Assembly: GCA_022495995.1 (NCBI GenBank)
Contig: JAFEMH010001450.1
Coordinates: forward strand, 248,001-312,000
Source: Adenophora triphylla var. japonica
Taxonomy: Eukaryota; Streptophyta; Magnoliopsida; Asterales; Campanulaceae
DNA: 64,000 nucleotides
Reading direction: 5' to 3'
Under the pieces are notes generated by a model. The model was not told the origin of the DNA and searched no databases. It was given only the letters and a program-made list of their open reading frames with translations. The translations under genes and the position numbers were made by a program. This document shows positions 40,321-52,310 of this stretch, one piece after another. Numbering within the stretch: the stretch's first letter is position 1; the number at the start of each line of letters is the position of its first letter.

Positions 40321-42612
40321 TCAGGCTTCTGTGCTGGGAGAATCAGCTAACTGATTAGCTAAAGCTTGCCCTTTGATTGCTTTTCGGATCACATACTTGA
40401 TATCGAACTCTGCTAGGAAGAAAGTCCATTTTGCAAGCCTGGTGGAGATACTGCCTCTGTCACTCTGAAACAAGTACTTAATCGGGTCCATTTTAGAAAC
40501 CAGGTGCACTGTGTGGGACAGCATGTAGTGTTTTAACTTTCCGACCACCCAAACCAGAGCTGCGCACGTCTTCTCCAGAGCGGAATAATTTAACTCGCTT
40601 CCCTGGAACTTACGGCTGACAAAATAGATGGCATTTTCTACCTTTGAGTCTTTCTTTTCTTGCGCTAGCATGGCTCCAACGGTTGTATCTGTAACCTTCA
40701 AGTATAAAAGCAGAGGCTTACTCCCATGAGGCGGACAAAGGATGGGAGGATTAACAAGATAAGCTTTGATCTTCTCGAAAGCTAACTGGCACTCTTCATT
40801 CCAAATCACCTCCTGGTTCTTTTTCAGCAACTTGAATATCGGCTTCCACATAGAGGTCAGTTGGTTGACAAATCGACTGATATACTGCAGATGGCCCATA
40901 AAACCCTTTACCTCAGACACAGTCTTCGGTGGCTTCATCTCGACGATTGCCTTGACTTTTCTCGGATCTACCTCGATACCACGCTCTGTGACCATGTATC
41001 CCAAGACCTTGCCGCGGATAACCCCGAAAGTGTACTTTGCCGGATTCAACCTCATGGAGTGTTCCCGCAGTCTGTTGAAGAACTTCCTTAGATCAATGAA
41101 GTGCTGCCCATCTGACCCCTTCGAATGAATGATCATGTCATCAACATACACCTCAATTTCCTTGTGGATCATATCATGGAACAGAGTGGTGACGGCCCTT
41201 TGATAGGTAGCCCCAGCATTCTTAAATCCAAAGGGCATCACTGTATAGCAGTAGGTACCCCAAGGAGTAGTAAATGTTGTCTTTCCCTGATCTTCTTCAG
41301 CCATTTTGATCTGATTATATCCCGCAAAACCGTCGACAAAATATTTGACTTCATAATTCGTTGTCGCATCTACGAGCATGTCAGGCAAATGGAAGTCATC
41401 CTTGGGACTGGCCTTGTTAAGGTCTCGGAAGTCTACACAAACCCATACCTTTCCATTTGCCTTAGTGACCGTCACAATATTTGCAAGCCAGGTCGGATAT
41501 TCAATCACCTTAATGAAGCCCACCCGCAGGAGTTTCTCAATCTCCTCCTTAACCTGTAAAGACCATTCGGGCTTGATCAGTCGCAGCTTTTGCTTGATCG
41601 GCTTGGCATCTGCATCTAGGGGTATCCGATGCTCCACAATAGACGTGTCCAACCCAGGCATATCTTTGTAGGACCATGCAAAAACATCCATAAACTCTTT
41701 GAGTTGCTCGATCAGGGCATCTCGCTCGGCTCCGGAGAAGAAGCTACCAATTTGTGTCTCTTTGGGCTCCTCGGCTGTCCCCAGATTCACCGTGGTCAAT
41801 ATCTCATTGGCAGCTTGGGCCCGGCTTTCCTTTCGATCACAAACCTGCTTTGAATTATTATCTAAAATTTGTTCATCTATCGAGTCTGCATTATTTTCGA
41901 TTGAATCTTGCTTAATTATTTTTAAATCTTTATGCTCATTTTTAGTTAAGCGTTCAATCATTAAATTTGCAATCAAGGGATACTCGGAAAGGTCTATTAT
42001 TTCATTAAGAGCAAATGGGAAGACAGCATCTACAACACGACGATGGTCTTCAGTCGTGAGGACACCAGACCTGTCATTGGATTCAAACTCGATTATAAGA
42101 GACTCAGAAGAACGACTCAAGACATGGGGAGAAAACTTGGACACAGAAGGACCGGGATGAGGTTTGAGCCCAAGCTTCTCGATCATATTCTCTCTACTGG
42201 CAACTGGTCCCTGGAAGGAAGTCCAATTCTTTAATGGCCTCTCTGCAACTGTCACCAAAGTGCTTGGGTCCACCATCGGCTCATTCTCAAATTCAAGCAC
42301 AGCTACCACATCATCATCTAAGGAGAAATTGATCAAATCCAGGGGATCCTTAGCAGCAACAACCTTCTCCGCAGGCATCTCTACTATGTGCATAACACTT
42401 CTAGACTCTGACAGCCCCAGATCTCCAAACAGGTTAGCTAAGTCACCGTCCATATCCACGGGATCGGCACCACGAATCTTGTGGACTACAGGCTCATCTA
42501 AAGCAAGCTTCTCAAACTGATCAACATAGTCAGGCCCCCAAAAGTGATAACTATTCTCGTATGTGGCAGTCACACCTGGCCTCCTGGGCAGACTAATGAA
42601 CATCTCTTTCAT
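40321..42612 (-). pseudogene. pol: Element B pol: reverse transcriptase (long intact frame)
   Basis: The 763-codon frame starts in the linker after the G-patch-like motif. RT shows KVWVCVDFRDLNKASPKDDF, FVDGFAGYNQIK, VMPFGFKNAGATYQRAV and catalytic VYVDDMIIHSKG, then KVLGYMVTERGIEVDPRK. The tether (YFVSRKFQGSELNYSALEK) follows. It reads to 40321. The RT itself is uninterrupted, unlike that of element A. Confidence 0.93.
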
Positions 42613-43056
42613 TGGATCCTAGCTGGTAGAAAACTTTCGTATCATCTCCATCCTTTCTTCCATCTGACTTAACATCGGCTCTGGACAAACGAATATCTCA
42701 CCATTCTCCTTGACAAAATTCTTATTAAGAGACCAGATGTAAGGCCGCACATCAGGCTTCTTATATCTCTTCCCGGCAGCGAGAGTCATCCGCTCCTTGA
42801 GTGCCTCAGCTTTATCATATGCTTTATCTTCTTCGGTCACAACATACCCCAAACCTCGCTTGTTTCTCTTAGGCTCGGGCATTTCAATCTTATACTGTCC
42901 TTGCTGGGGCTTCCCTAATCCCAGGCCAGGAATGTAATTCATGCTCTGTATCATCTTCAATACAGGAGGAATCCTATCTGAGGAAGTTGTCAGATCAATG
43001 GCACAGACCTGCCCCTTCAGCTTTTCAATTGTGAACCCTCTTAGCATTAGACTCTC
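42613..43056 (-). pseudogene. pol: Element B pol: G-patch-like motif
   Basis: MIQSMNYIPGLGLGKPQQG, then KRNKRGLGYVV, matches element A with changed bases. A TAG near 42616 and a TAA near 43060 bound the frame. The Gly pattern fits a G-patch, which might bind template RNA. Confidence 0.6.
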
Positions 43057-44401
43057 TTAATCAAGCTTGATCTCCATTACAGGCATAGTACTAGTGCTAG
43101 TCTCTCCAATGATGACACTATCTCCATAAATGGTTGTCAATATACCGTCCTGGACAAACTTCAAGCACTGGTGTAGTGTAGAGGCTACTGCTCTAATCTC
43201 ATGTATCCAAGGCCTCCCCAACAATGCTAAAAATGTAACAGGGATATCAATTACTTGGAACTCCACCGCCATTTCCTTACCTCCGAACAACAAATTCAAA
43301 GAAACAATTCCCAAAACTGCTCTAGAAGTCGAATCATAGGCTTTGATGGTCTGGTTGGACGGTTTGAGACTCGTTGCATCAATATCCAGCACGCTCATCA
43401 TTTTCGTTGGAAGCACATTCATGGCTAAGCCATTATCCACCAACACGTGAGGGATTCGGTGCCCTTCCAAGGGCACGGTGATATGCAAAGACTCATTGTG
43501 TTTTGATCCATAGGATGGCAAATCAAGCTCTGTGAAAGTGATAATATTCCCGTACTGGGCTGTCCCAATCAGCTGACATGCTTCATCCGGGGTTTCATTG
43601 ACGGACACCCTAGTCTTGGACAGAGCTTCTTCCAGCTTCAGTTTATGGGGATAAGACGATGTAAGCAACGACCACAAGGAAATATCGGCTTGAGTTCTCT
43701 TTAGCTGAGTTAAAATTGGATCGTCCTGGACTACTTCCTCTCCAGCTAACTTGTAAGGATCTCGAGAAGCCTGGGGATTTGAAACTGCAATTCCCTTGCC
43801 CTTTCCGGATGGTTCAGCATTATCTGTTCCCATCATTCTGCCTGACCGTGTTAGCAAATTAACTTCCTGATCGTCTTCAACCACAAAACTTCTGTTGGCT
43901 TCTTTATGTTCAGCCAGTGTCAGCGGAGCTGAGCGAGTGATGTACGGCCATGCTGCTTGCCTTATCTCATTTATTGACAATGGTGCCTCCAAACTAGCTG
44001 CTATTTTGAGCTCTTCCAAAGAGAGTGGGGACTCTTTTGGAACCACAGAAGAGATAGCGTTGATAACCAACCGCTCCTCATATTCATCATAATCAACAGA
44101 ATTATTTAAATCATGTAAATCATCGAGATACAAAATGTAACAGAAATTGTCTTTCATTTCATCAAAACAACGGGTTACATCAGTAATGACTTCCTTACAA
44201 TTATTACTAGCGTTGCCACCTACAGACTCATCGAATTCTATCACATTCACAAAGTAGTCCTGACCAAAATCAATTAGATTCACATTGTTGCCTGGTAGGG
44301 GGTTCTTGATGATGTTGGGACGGGGAGACTTCTTAATCTTCTTCTCGTCAACTAATACCTGGATGATTTTCTTGAGCATGAAACAGGTGTTGGTAGTATG
44401 C
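43057..44401 (-). pseudogene. pol: Element B pol: protease and gag linker
   Basis: HVLVDNGLAMNVLPTKMMS (about 43395-43450) is the retropepsin loop with DNG. The upstream 280 codons hold an acidic linker and PLSLEELKIAASLEAPLSI. The frame is open for 440 codons from 44379. TAVVEFQVIDIP-type strands follow the active site. Confidence 0.82.
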
Positions 44402-46183
44402 CCGGGGTACTGGTGGAATCTGCATTATTTGCTCGCATCGATGTTGGGGTTGGGGTGGAGAGGACTGTAGTTGTCCAAAGGCTTAATCATTCCGGTTCTG
44501 AGCAAACCATTGAAGACTTCCTCTGTGGTCATACCCAAGTCGGTAAACCTTTGCTGTTGTCAAGGCTGGAATCTTCCGCCATTCTGCCCATTATTATTTC
44601 CCCCTTGTAAATTGTTGACACTGCTATCCCTGGTCACCTCCTTTCCCTTCGGAGCCATTGAAGAGACTGGGTTAGCTATTCGATAACGGAATCCTTCGCC
44701 TCCACTAGCATTTGTACTTGGAGTGAGGTTGAAAAGTTTGTTCTCGCTTCGGGCACCCATCCCAACCATTTCTCTTAAATCCGGGTACCATCCTTTTCCA
44801 ATGGCTTCACGCAACACGGGTTTCACACAGGACAGGAAAATGTCCTTCTGATCTTGCAGAGGAATCGGTTCAGACAACTCGTTGAGCTTGGCGTTCCATC
44901 TTTTGTAAAATTCCTTTATTTATTCATCATTCTTCTAAATAGTACCCACTAAATCATCTCTGGTTGTACGCCACTCGAGATTTCCCCTGTATTTCTCGAG
45001 AAAGGTTTCTGTAATCTGGCTCCAAGTGGAGCGACCTTCTTGCTTTAGAGCAAGAAACCATGCAAGCGCTGGGCCTTTCAGGGTCAGATGGAAGTGCGAA
45101 TCCATGAACTTGGGCGTACAACCCATTGTCCCCATCGTCATCACATAAGTATCAATGTGGGTTTTTGGGCACGCTGTACCGTCAAATTCCATCTTGGGCA
45201 TCTTAAATTTGTGGGGAAGGGGTGTCACTTGGGTTGGATCAACTACTTTAAGACCGCTGGAACCCACTGTTAGCTTGTCAATCTGTTGCTGCATTTGTTT
45301 TAACAATGTCGTCACCTCTGGAGTCATTCCTGGGATCTGAGGAATAGAAGGAGCCACAGTCGAGGAAGGTACTGGAAGAGCAGATGGAAATTCCGGAACA
45401 TGCCTAATAGGCAGAGCAGCTGGGGGGAGGCCAAAAGTGCTGGGAACATTGATGTTACTGTCCAACAAACTTACTGAACTCGGAACCCTATTCCCATACA
45501 TATCATACCCGTTGAACTGAACTTTCGGCTGCTGCGGACCAAACTGAGCTGACTGGTATCCAAACTGACCTTGAGCTGAAAACCCGGCGCTCACACAGGG
45601 AGCTGAGTATGGAGTAGAGTCGTATAAGTGCTGAGTGAGAGGAGAACAAACCACGGGTTGGGGGAAACTGCTTTGAAACTGAGACCGGCTCTGAGGATAC
45701 TGCGGAAATCCATCCTGGAAAACTTGGTTGCCCGATAAGCGATACTGGCTATTCTGCTGCTGCGGAACCTGGAAAACACTCTGTTGCTGACTGAATTGCC
45801 CATACTGATAACCATCCTGATACACACTGACTTGGGCTGAGAATAGCTTCCTCGAAACTGAAACCCATACTGATCTTGAGGCACTGAGACATTGGGAGCT
45901 GGAGAAGAAGTCAAGTCGAAGAAGTTCGACGGCTGATTACCATTCTTTCCGAATCCATATGGAGCACCTTGGTTGTGGATCTGAGAGGCCGGAGGAGGAA
46001 CCCTTCCTTGGACATTTCCGGCCGCTTCTTGCGAGGGCATTCGGTCAAGACGAGGGGCATAATTCAGAGGAGGAGGCATGGCATGGTAAGAGGGTTGAGG
46101 TGAAGAGTGATGAACAGGTTGCATAGGGGAGGCAGATCCGATCCCATTGTTGCTATCTTCGGTAATCTCTTCATAGGAACCAT
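44402..46183 (-). pseudogene. gag: Element B gag, C-terminal part
   Basis: It continues after the E insertion with SYEEITEDSN, then a Gln/Pro/Tyr-rich stretch, then the gag core (FHLTLKGPALAWFLALKQEG, FLEKYRGNLEWRTT). TAG and TAA near 44935-44945 interrupt the motif that reads QRHDESVTNFYKRW in A. There is a frameshift near 45835. A TGA lies near 44570. Confidence 0.8.
46179..46183. other. Target duplication ACCAT, left copy (element E)
   Basis: ACCAT directly precedes LTR start TGTGAGG; the second copy is at 55161-55165. It fixes the ends of element E. Confidence 0.93.
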
Positions 46184-49032
46184 TGTGAGGACCCCGACCC
46201 GGAACCTACACGTGTCCCGAGCTGGAGCGTCCTCAAACTAACCCTAATTTCTAAACTTTTAAAATCTTTAATTAGCTTTTTAAAAATAAATACAATTATT
46301 ATAACCCTTTCAAAATATAAATCTACACCTTTTCACAATGGAGAAATAGTTGACTAACTTAGGAAGTACGAAACTGTTTAGTTACAAAAGACATTGGTTA
46401 TAACAATAAATGAAGATTTAATAATACAATTCCCGTAAATGATTTATACTAAAGTACACTTTCTATACCAATCTAATCAAACCCAACAATTCCCACAATA
46501 TAACCTCCAAACTCCTCACCGCCCTTACTTGGGCCGGGTCCACCCGTCTCGGAATCTAAAACAAGAAGGGGAGAGGGGTGAGAATAAATCTCAAAGAAGC
46601 TATTATGAATGCAAGAATATGCCATATAAGATGCAACACATCAAAAGACATATCCACATTATCGAGAGGCTTTCGCCGCCAACCGTCCCATACCGGTTGG
46701 AAACAACGACCAGCTCATTATGAATATATCACAACACATAAGTACGATAAAGTAACACTTAGAAGGATACTGAGCCAAGGTTTTAACTCCCAAAAGGATA
46801 TGCACATCCGAGCAGAAGAATAGCTTGATGAAGCGGTCCCTAACCATGAACAAGAATAGCACCATAGGGATTCGACACACAGATCATATCCCCGGTGAAA
46901 CTAGACCATCTACCTCAAAAGGAGATGCTAGCCCACAAATCCCACACAAGGGGGACAATTGGGTTACCAATGTATGAATTATAATGAACTTGGCTCGATG
47001 CCATTATAATTCCATACATTGTCCAACAACAAATAAATCAATACCAAATTTGGATTTACATAACTAAGCACGGTAATAACATACTTGCTTAACCAAACAT
47101 TGTATGATCCAAAGTAGGGATACATACCACAACAAAGATATCATGAAGATAGCAATACTATATCAAGTATTCAACATTATCAAGCACATAATAGATACTT
47201 GAAATATAATCCACAAAGGGGATAAACAACATAGCAACATGGTAAAGTATACTCATGCTCAACCAACATCATAGTGCAACATTTCTTTAATACACTATGC
47301 ATAAATAAGCAATATAATTACATGGTAATATATACTCATGTTCAACCAATAATCAGAGTGCAGCATTTATTTAATACACTAAGCATAATACCAGTTATGA
47401 ATAGGTACACAATTAAGATGATGAGATATCTCCAACCCATCTTACTAGGTCATTATACGACAATATATGATCTCTACAAGGATCCAAGTTAACTCTACCA
47501 AGTTGGATTCACCTCTAATAAACCGCCAAGTGCTTTCTAAGTCGGAGATAGAATGCTTCCGTATTTCCAATTTAATCCATTTAAGGTGTCATTAAATGAT
47601 ACAAATTGTTCTAAGTATAACCTAGGTAAAAGGGATTAATTCATCTCCAAACTTGATTATGTTCCTTTAATTCATAACGGTTAGGAGTCGTGCCACTAGG
47701 TTGTTGGTACATTAGTAAGAAAGGAGGCTAAGAAGGATCTGACACTATGGGCGACCGCCCATGCCACTTGGGCGACCGCCCAAGTGGTCTTCAAAACATA
47801 CCAACTTGCCGCCCTCGCGGGCGCCCGCCCATAGCCTCTTGGGCGACCGCCCAAGAGGGGTTTCCTGCAGCCATAGTCTGCATAGATGGGCGGCCGCTCA
47901 TCACCACTTGGGCGACCGCCCAAAGCTCCTGTCCAGCCCAATTATGATCCAAACCCTTGTTTACCTATGCTCTCTTTTCCCTTTTTAATTTCCTTTACCT
48001 TCATGATAACCAAAAGAATTCCCTAGCTTTACTAATTTCATTATAAATCATGCAACCCCAAAATAAAGAAATTCTAAGTCATTTACCACATGATTCTCAA
48101 GAAACCAAACTTCCAACCAAGTGAGCTTTAATTTGTGAACTTAAAGAAATTTCTAACTTATTACTTCCTTCTATCTCATTTAACTCCAAGATATCACATC
48201 CTAAGCCTAGATCATTCTCACTTAGATTTCCACCCCATATACTACCATTTTTCAAGATTTCTAATTAATCCAACCCAACCCATTTACTTCTACTCTTTAC
48301 TACTTTCATGAATAACAACAACCTCCATGACACTAATCCATTCCTTACATCCAAGAAAGTTTCCTCAAAGCATCAAATAGTCATTTGAAGAACAATAACA
48401 ACATTTAATAGTTATGAACATTTAAGGAAAGGAAGGGTCATAATAACTCACTTTAAATTAAGGAGATGGATCATGAATTTTTTTAGCTTGATAGAGTCTC
48501 CTAGATGCTCCAAGCTCAAATGTACTCTTAGATCTAAAAATGGTGAAGGATTGCTCTTGAGGGAAGTCTTGGACGGTGACTTCAACAATGGAGGTTTCTT
48601 GGATTGATTTAGAGAGAAGTGAAGAAGAAGAAGATGATGAAGGAGGGGAGGTGGAGTAATGAATGGATAAAGGAGAGGGGGGGGCGGTTAGAAGGGGGAG
48701 AGTATGGGGAGGTATGGGTTTTGATTGACTTTGGGAGAAAAGAGAGAAAATTAGGGGAATTTGTCCCCCTTCCCTACTTTTCCAATTACTCTTTCAACTA
48801 TTAAAATATCCTCCCAACTCACAACATTTAATTTGTCCATTTTATTTTCACTCCATTCTATTACTTTATTTATTTTAAATTATTATTTTTCCTTTAGAAC
48901 ATTATTTATCTCCTTATCATTTTATTCTAATATAAGAAATCAAGTATATAAAAATTGAACACAATATTAATAATAATATTTAAAAGCACACAAAATGATG
49001 CTAAATGAGTGCCTAGGGTTAGGGTCGTTACA
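46184..49032 (-). repeat. 3' LTR of element E
   Basis: 2849 bp, TGTGAGGACC to GTCGTTACA. It is nearly identical to 52311-55160 apart from about 20 short differences, mostly at CAG/CTG. It holds a palindrome cluster at 47747-47932 with core GGGCGACCGCCC. Confidence 0.95.
47747..47932. repeat. GGGCGACCGCCC palindrome cluster with co-varying arms (element E 3' LTR)
   Basis: Core GGGCG-AC-CGCCC occurs four times (47747-47762, 47765-47786, 47835-47858, about 47915). Outer arms differ between copies but stay complementary: AT/AT, CACTT/AAGTG, CCTCTT/AAGAGG. Degenerate GGGCGGCCGCTC and GGGCGCCCGCCC units lie between. Confidence 0.88.
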
Positions 49033-49050
49033 CTCACTCCCCCTTAAAGA
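49033..49050 (-). other. Polypurine tract of element E
   Basis: The minus strand reads TCTTTAAGGGGGAGTGAG immediately before the 3' LTR. Confidence 0.88.
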
Positions 49051-49347
49051 AAATTCGTCCCGAATTTGACTATCACTAACCTAACTGATCAACCCGCCTC
49101 GGTTACAAGTATACCTCAGACTTCAATTCCCAAATAATCTCTTCAATGTTGTGATTCCTCTCCAAGATTTCTAATTCCATTAATAATATGATGTTACCAC
49201 TTAATGACCCAAGCATACTATACAATTATCACCAACTCGAATTTTCACGATCTCAATGAAAATATAAATAAATAAAAGTATTACAACTTATGTTACCAAA
49301 CACATTACGATATTATATTTAAAACTTCAAATACTCTACAAGCTTCT

Positions 49348-49530
49348 CCAAGCCAGTCTATAAGTCAAATCACCCACCTTTTCTAAAACTTCAAATGGAT
49401 TAACAAATTTTGGCGCCAATCTACCTTAGGCCTTGCTTCTCTAACCTCAACCCAACAAATTAGAGATCGATATTTTCTTCCCAAACTATGCCTCATACGG
49501 TTTTATCTCAATGTTAGAATGATAACTACT
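49348..49530 (-). pseudogene. Decayed integrase fragment in element E
   Basis: In one minus frame KFVNPFEVLEKVGDLTYRLA (49348-49411) matches the usual Gypsy integrase C-terminal segment. To its right (about 49440-49530) NIEIKPYEA then FGKKISISNLLG matches the segment that normally reads PYEALYGRKCRSP. Stops interrupt both. The sequence between them is shortened relative to intact elements. Confidence 0.7.
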
Positions 49531-52294
49531 ATTATACGCACTTACCACTGGTAACCATACGTACTATTGACCACTAACATCCCTTGTTCATGCCCGTAGC
49601 ATATCATCAACAACAAGTGATGATTCCTCAACTTTTCACAAGGTTAAACTTAGCAGCATTCCTACCTTCCCAGAGGACCTTCCCGAACGATGTCTATCTA
49701 ATCCATTTAACACTATGGGTTTTATACAATCGAACTATCCCCTAACATATGTGAGGACTTTATTAATAACATTTCATCAAGCTATATATATAACGAGTAG
49801 AAAATGTAATTCAATTTTCTATAACAAAATAACATACCCTTCATTACTCCCAATGCAACTAATTCACAAAATCTATAGTGTTAAAACTCTCAAGTTCAAC
49901 CTAGAACTCTAAATATTTTAATAAATCTTCTAACGTCAACATTCTATTATCACAATTCGATGTTCCAATTATGTTCAGGACTAGTGACAAATCAATATTC
50001 AAATTGAAGGGTTGGCCGCCCACAACGGAGCCGATCCAACTCCAAAACAAAACCGAGTCTACTGTGACCAACACCATAATAACCCCACATTTATCAAATC
50101 ATTTCTCGGATCAAAACTTGAATACAATAAATCATTATAGGGGAAACTAGGTTGCCTTTTTACTTACTTCAGTACAACTTAGATCTTTAGAATATCAAGT
50201 CTTTCAAAAATTTACAACATCTTTCCGAATTCCAAAGGATAAAATAAAAGGGATTCAAAAGGACCTGAATGGTTTATTTATTTAAAACCGGCCCATACCA
50301 GTTTTAACTAACTAAACCACTCACAATTTAAGAAATTTCAAAAGATTGATAAGCTGACAAAATAACTCGAGTGATTTAAGTATCTACAACCGTCCCATAC
50401 CAGTGGTAGATAGTTAAATTACTCACAGATTTCAATTTACACGAAAATGGTTTACTGACCTTATTAAATCAATTATCCCCGAAGGGCACAATTGCTCATA
50501 CCGACGTTCAACACACACTTCCAAGTTTTAAAACACATTTAAACAATTCTAACATATTATTCTTGTTTAACTTCTATTTATAGTGTAGCCACCACTCATA
50601 ATATTTTACTTAGTTGAATTCTCTGTAAGAAAACACAATCTCGCAATACTATTATTATCCTTGATAAATAACACTAAAACAATCACTAAGATTATAAACT
50701 AGGTAAATCATCCTCAAATTGCAATTAACCTTAACAGTGCAAACTAACTTACTTCTTGTTAACCATCAACAACTCAAAATCCGCATAACGCCAATATCTC
50801 TCAAGCATCACACTAATCCCTCATATGAGTCACACAACTAAATCGACCTATAGGGTATAATCATTCTAAAGTATCCTTTCTTCCCATAAGATTCATCCTC
50901 ATTTTCCTTTCTCATCAAATGCTAATCGTCTCTCAAAACAAACCATATATATACATTACCAATTTCTGAAGTTGATCCTTTAAGTCACCAATAACTGTAT
51001 CTATTATACTTCTTCGCATTTACCCTATTTACCTCTCCATACTAATACACAATCCACAATTCAAAATGGTCATACTAGATATAAATGTTGTCTTAAGTGT
51101 ATCCTTAAAGCAATTTTCCACTGAAATTGTAACACTCCGAAAATTCAACTAATAACCATTGAGTATCCTACTAGTTTCTAAAATCATTCATACAAATCGT
51201 CAACAAGTGCTAACGAATACTTATTCTTCACAGTTACCTATTTAAGATCTCTATAACCCTTTGATTAACCACCAAGTATCATCTTTTCTAATATAGTACT
51301 AATTTATCCTTACGGAGAGTCGCTAAGCTAATTATCTGCTTTATCAAATACTTTCCCAAGATGAATCATCAAGTCCATCATCCTAATTAGTGTCCTCTAT
51401 CTAGGAATCCGAATACCAAATTAGTACCTTATAGCCACTCAAAATCTCAACATCCGGGTATGATACTTGATGAAAATCTATTTTGAAACTCACATAGAAA
51501 ACACCACTTAGATTATCACTTTCAACACTAGTCTCATATCTCTAGTCTTCACTATGAGACACCAATGAATAACTAATCATGCAACTATACAACCATAAAC
51601 TACTCTTAATTAGGCCATACACCTAACCTCAACTAAGAGTTTACCAATTCATTTACTATCGGTATACGAGATAATTCAAGGTTCTTCTAAATCAATTATA
51701 ACACACAATCCAAATAACCTTCACATTCCTTAGGCCATACTTTCGACATTTACGCATATATGACATAACATCAATTTATAATTTACCCGCCTCAATCATA
51801 CACGGAGGCAAATCAAACATAGATAAGGAGACTCGCTTCTTGCGACAGTCCTCCTCAAACACAACAACTACTCAATTAATTCAGATTAATATAACGATGA
51901 TTCATGGATTGGTACTCGACCAAATCCACCGGCAATACATGCCCACTAAATCACAACTACCAAGATAATTAAGGATGATTCGAGGTACGACCCCATCGGA
52001 GTAGAACCTCCAAAGACATAAGGCAACTCTTAGGTCATATGCAAATAACAACGAAAGGTAATGCCACATGAGAACGAACGAACGAGGATTTATAAAAGTA
52101 TGAACCCTAACTCCTGAGACAGGTAAAATACCTCAATTGATGGTGGAGGAATCTATCTTTCCATAACTCACCTTTCCTTGATTCCTTGGTTGGCTAATAT
52201 CATTTTCTGTCCTTGAACAAATTCCTGCATTAAACTCTCGACGTAAGTTATCGCACACTCTCACTCAGCTAGACTCTACCCGAGAATTCTAACC
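49531..52294. other. Non-coding interior of element E
   Basis: About 2.8 kb of AT-rich sequence without a long ORF on either strand. Traces of other pol domains may exist but I could not support any. Part of it may be foreign filler. Confidence 0.5.
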
Positions 52295-52308
52295 GAGCTC
52301 TGATACCA
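52295..52308 (-). other. Primer binding site of element E (initiator Met-tRNA)
   Basis: The minus strand reads TGGTATCAGAGCTC, two bases after the 5' LTR end. Confidence 0.92.
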
Positions 52309-52310
52309 AC

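Noticed and set aside
47696..47988. Overlapping ORFs on both strands repeated at 53822-54114
   Set aside because: They cross the GGGCGACCGCCC palindromes in the LTRs; both strands are open because of the GC-rich dyads, not because of a gene.
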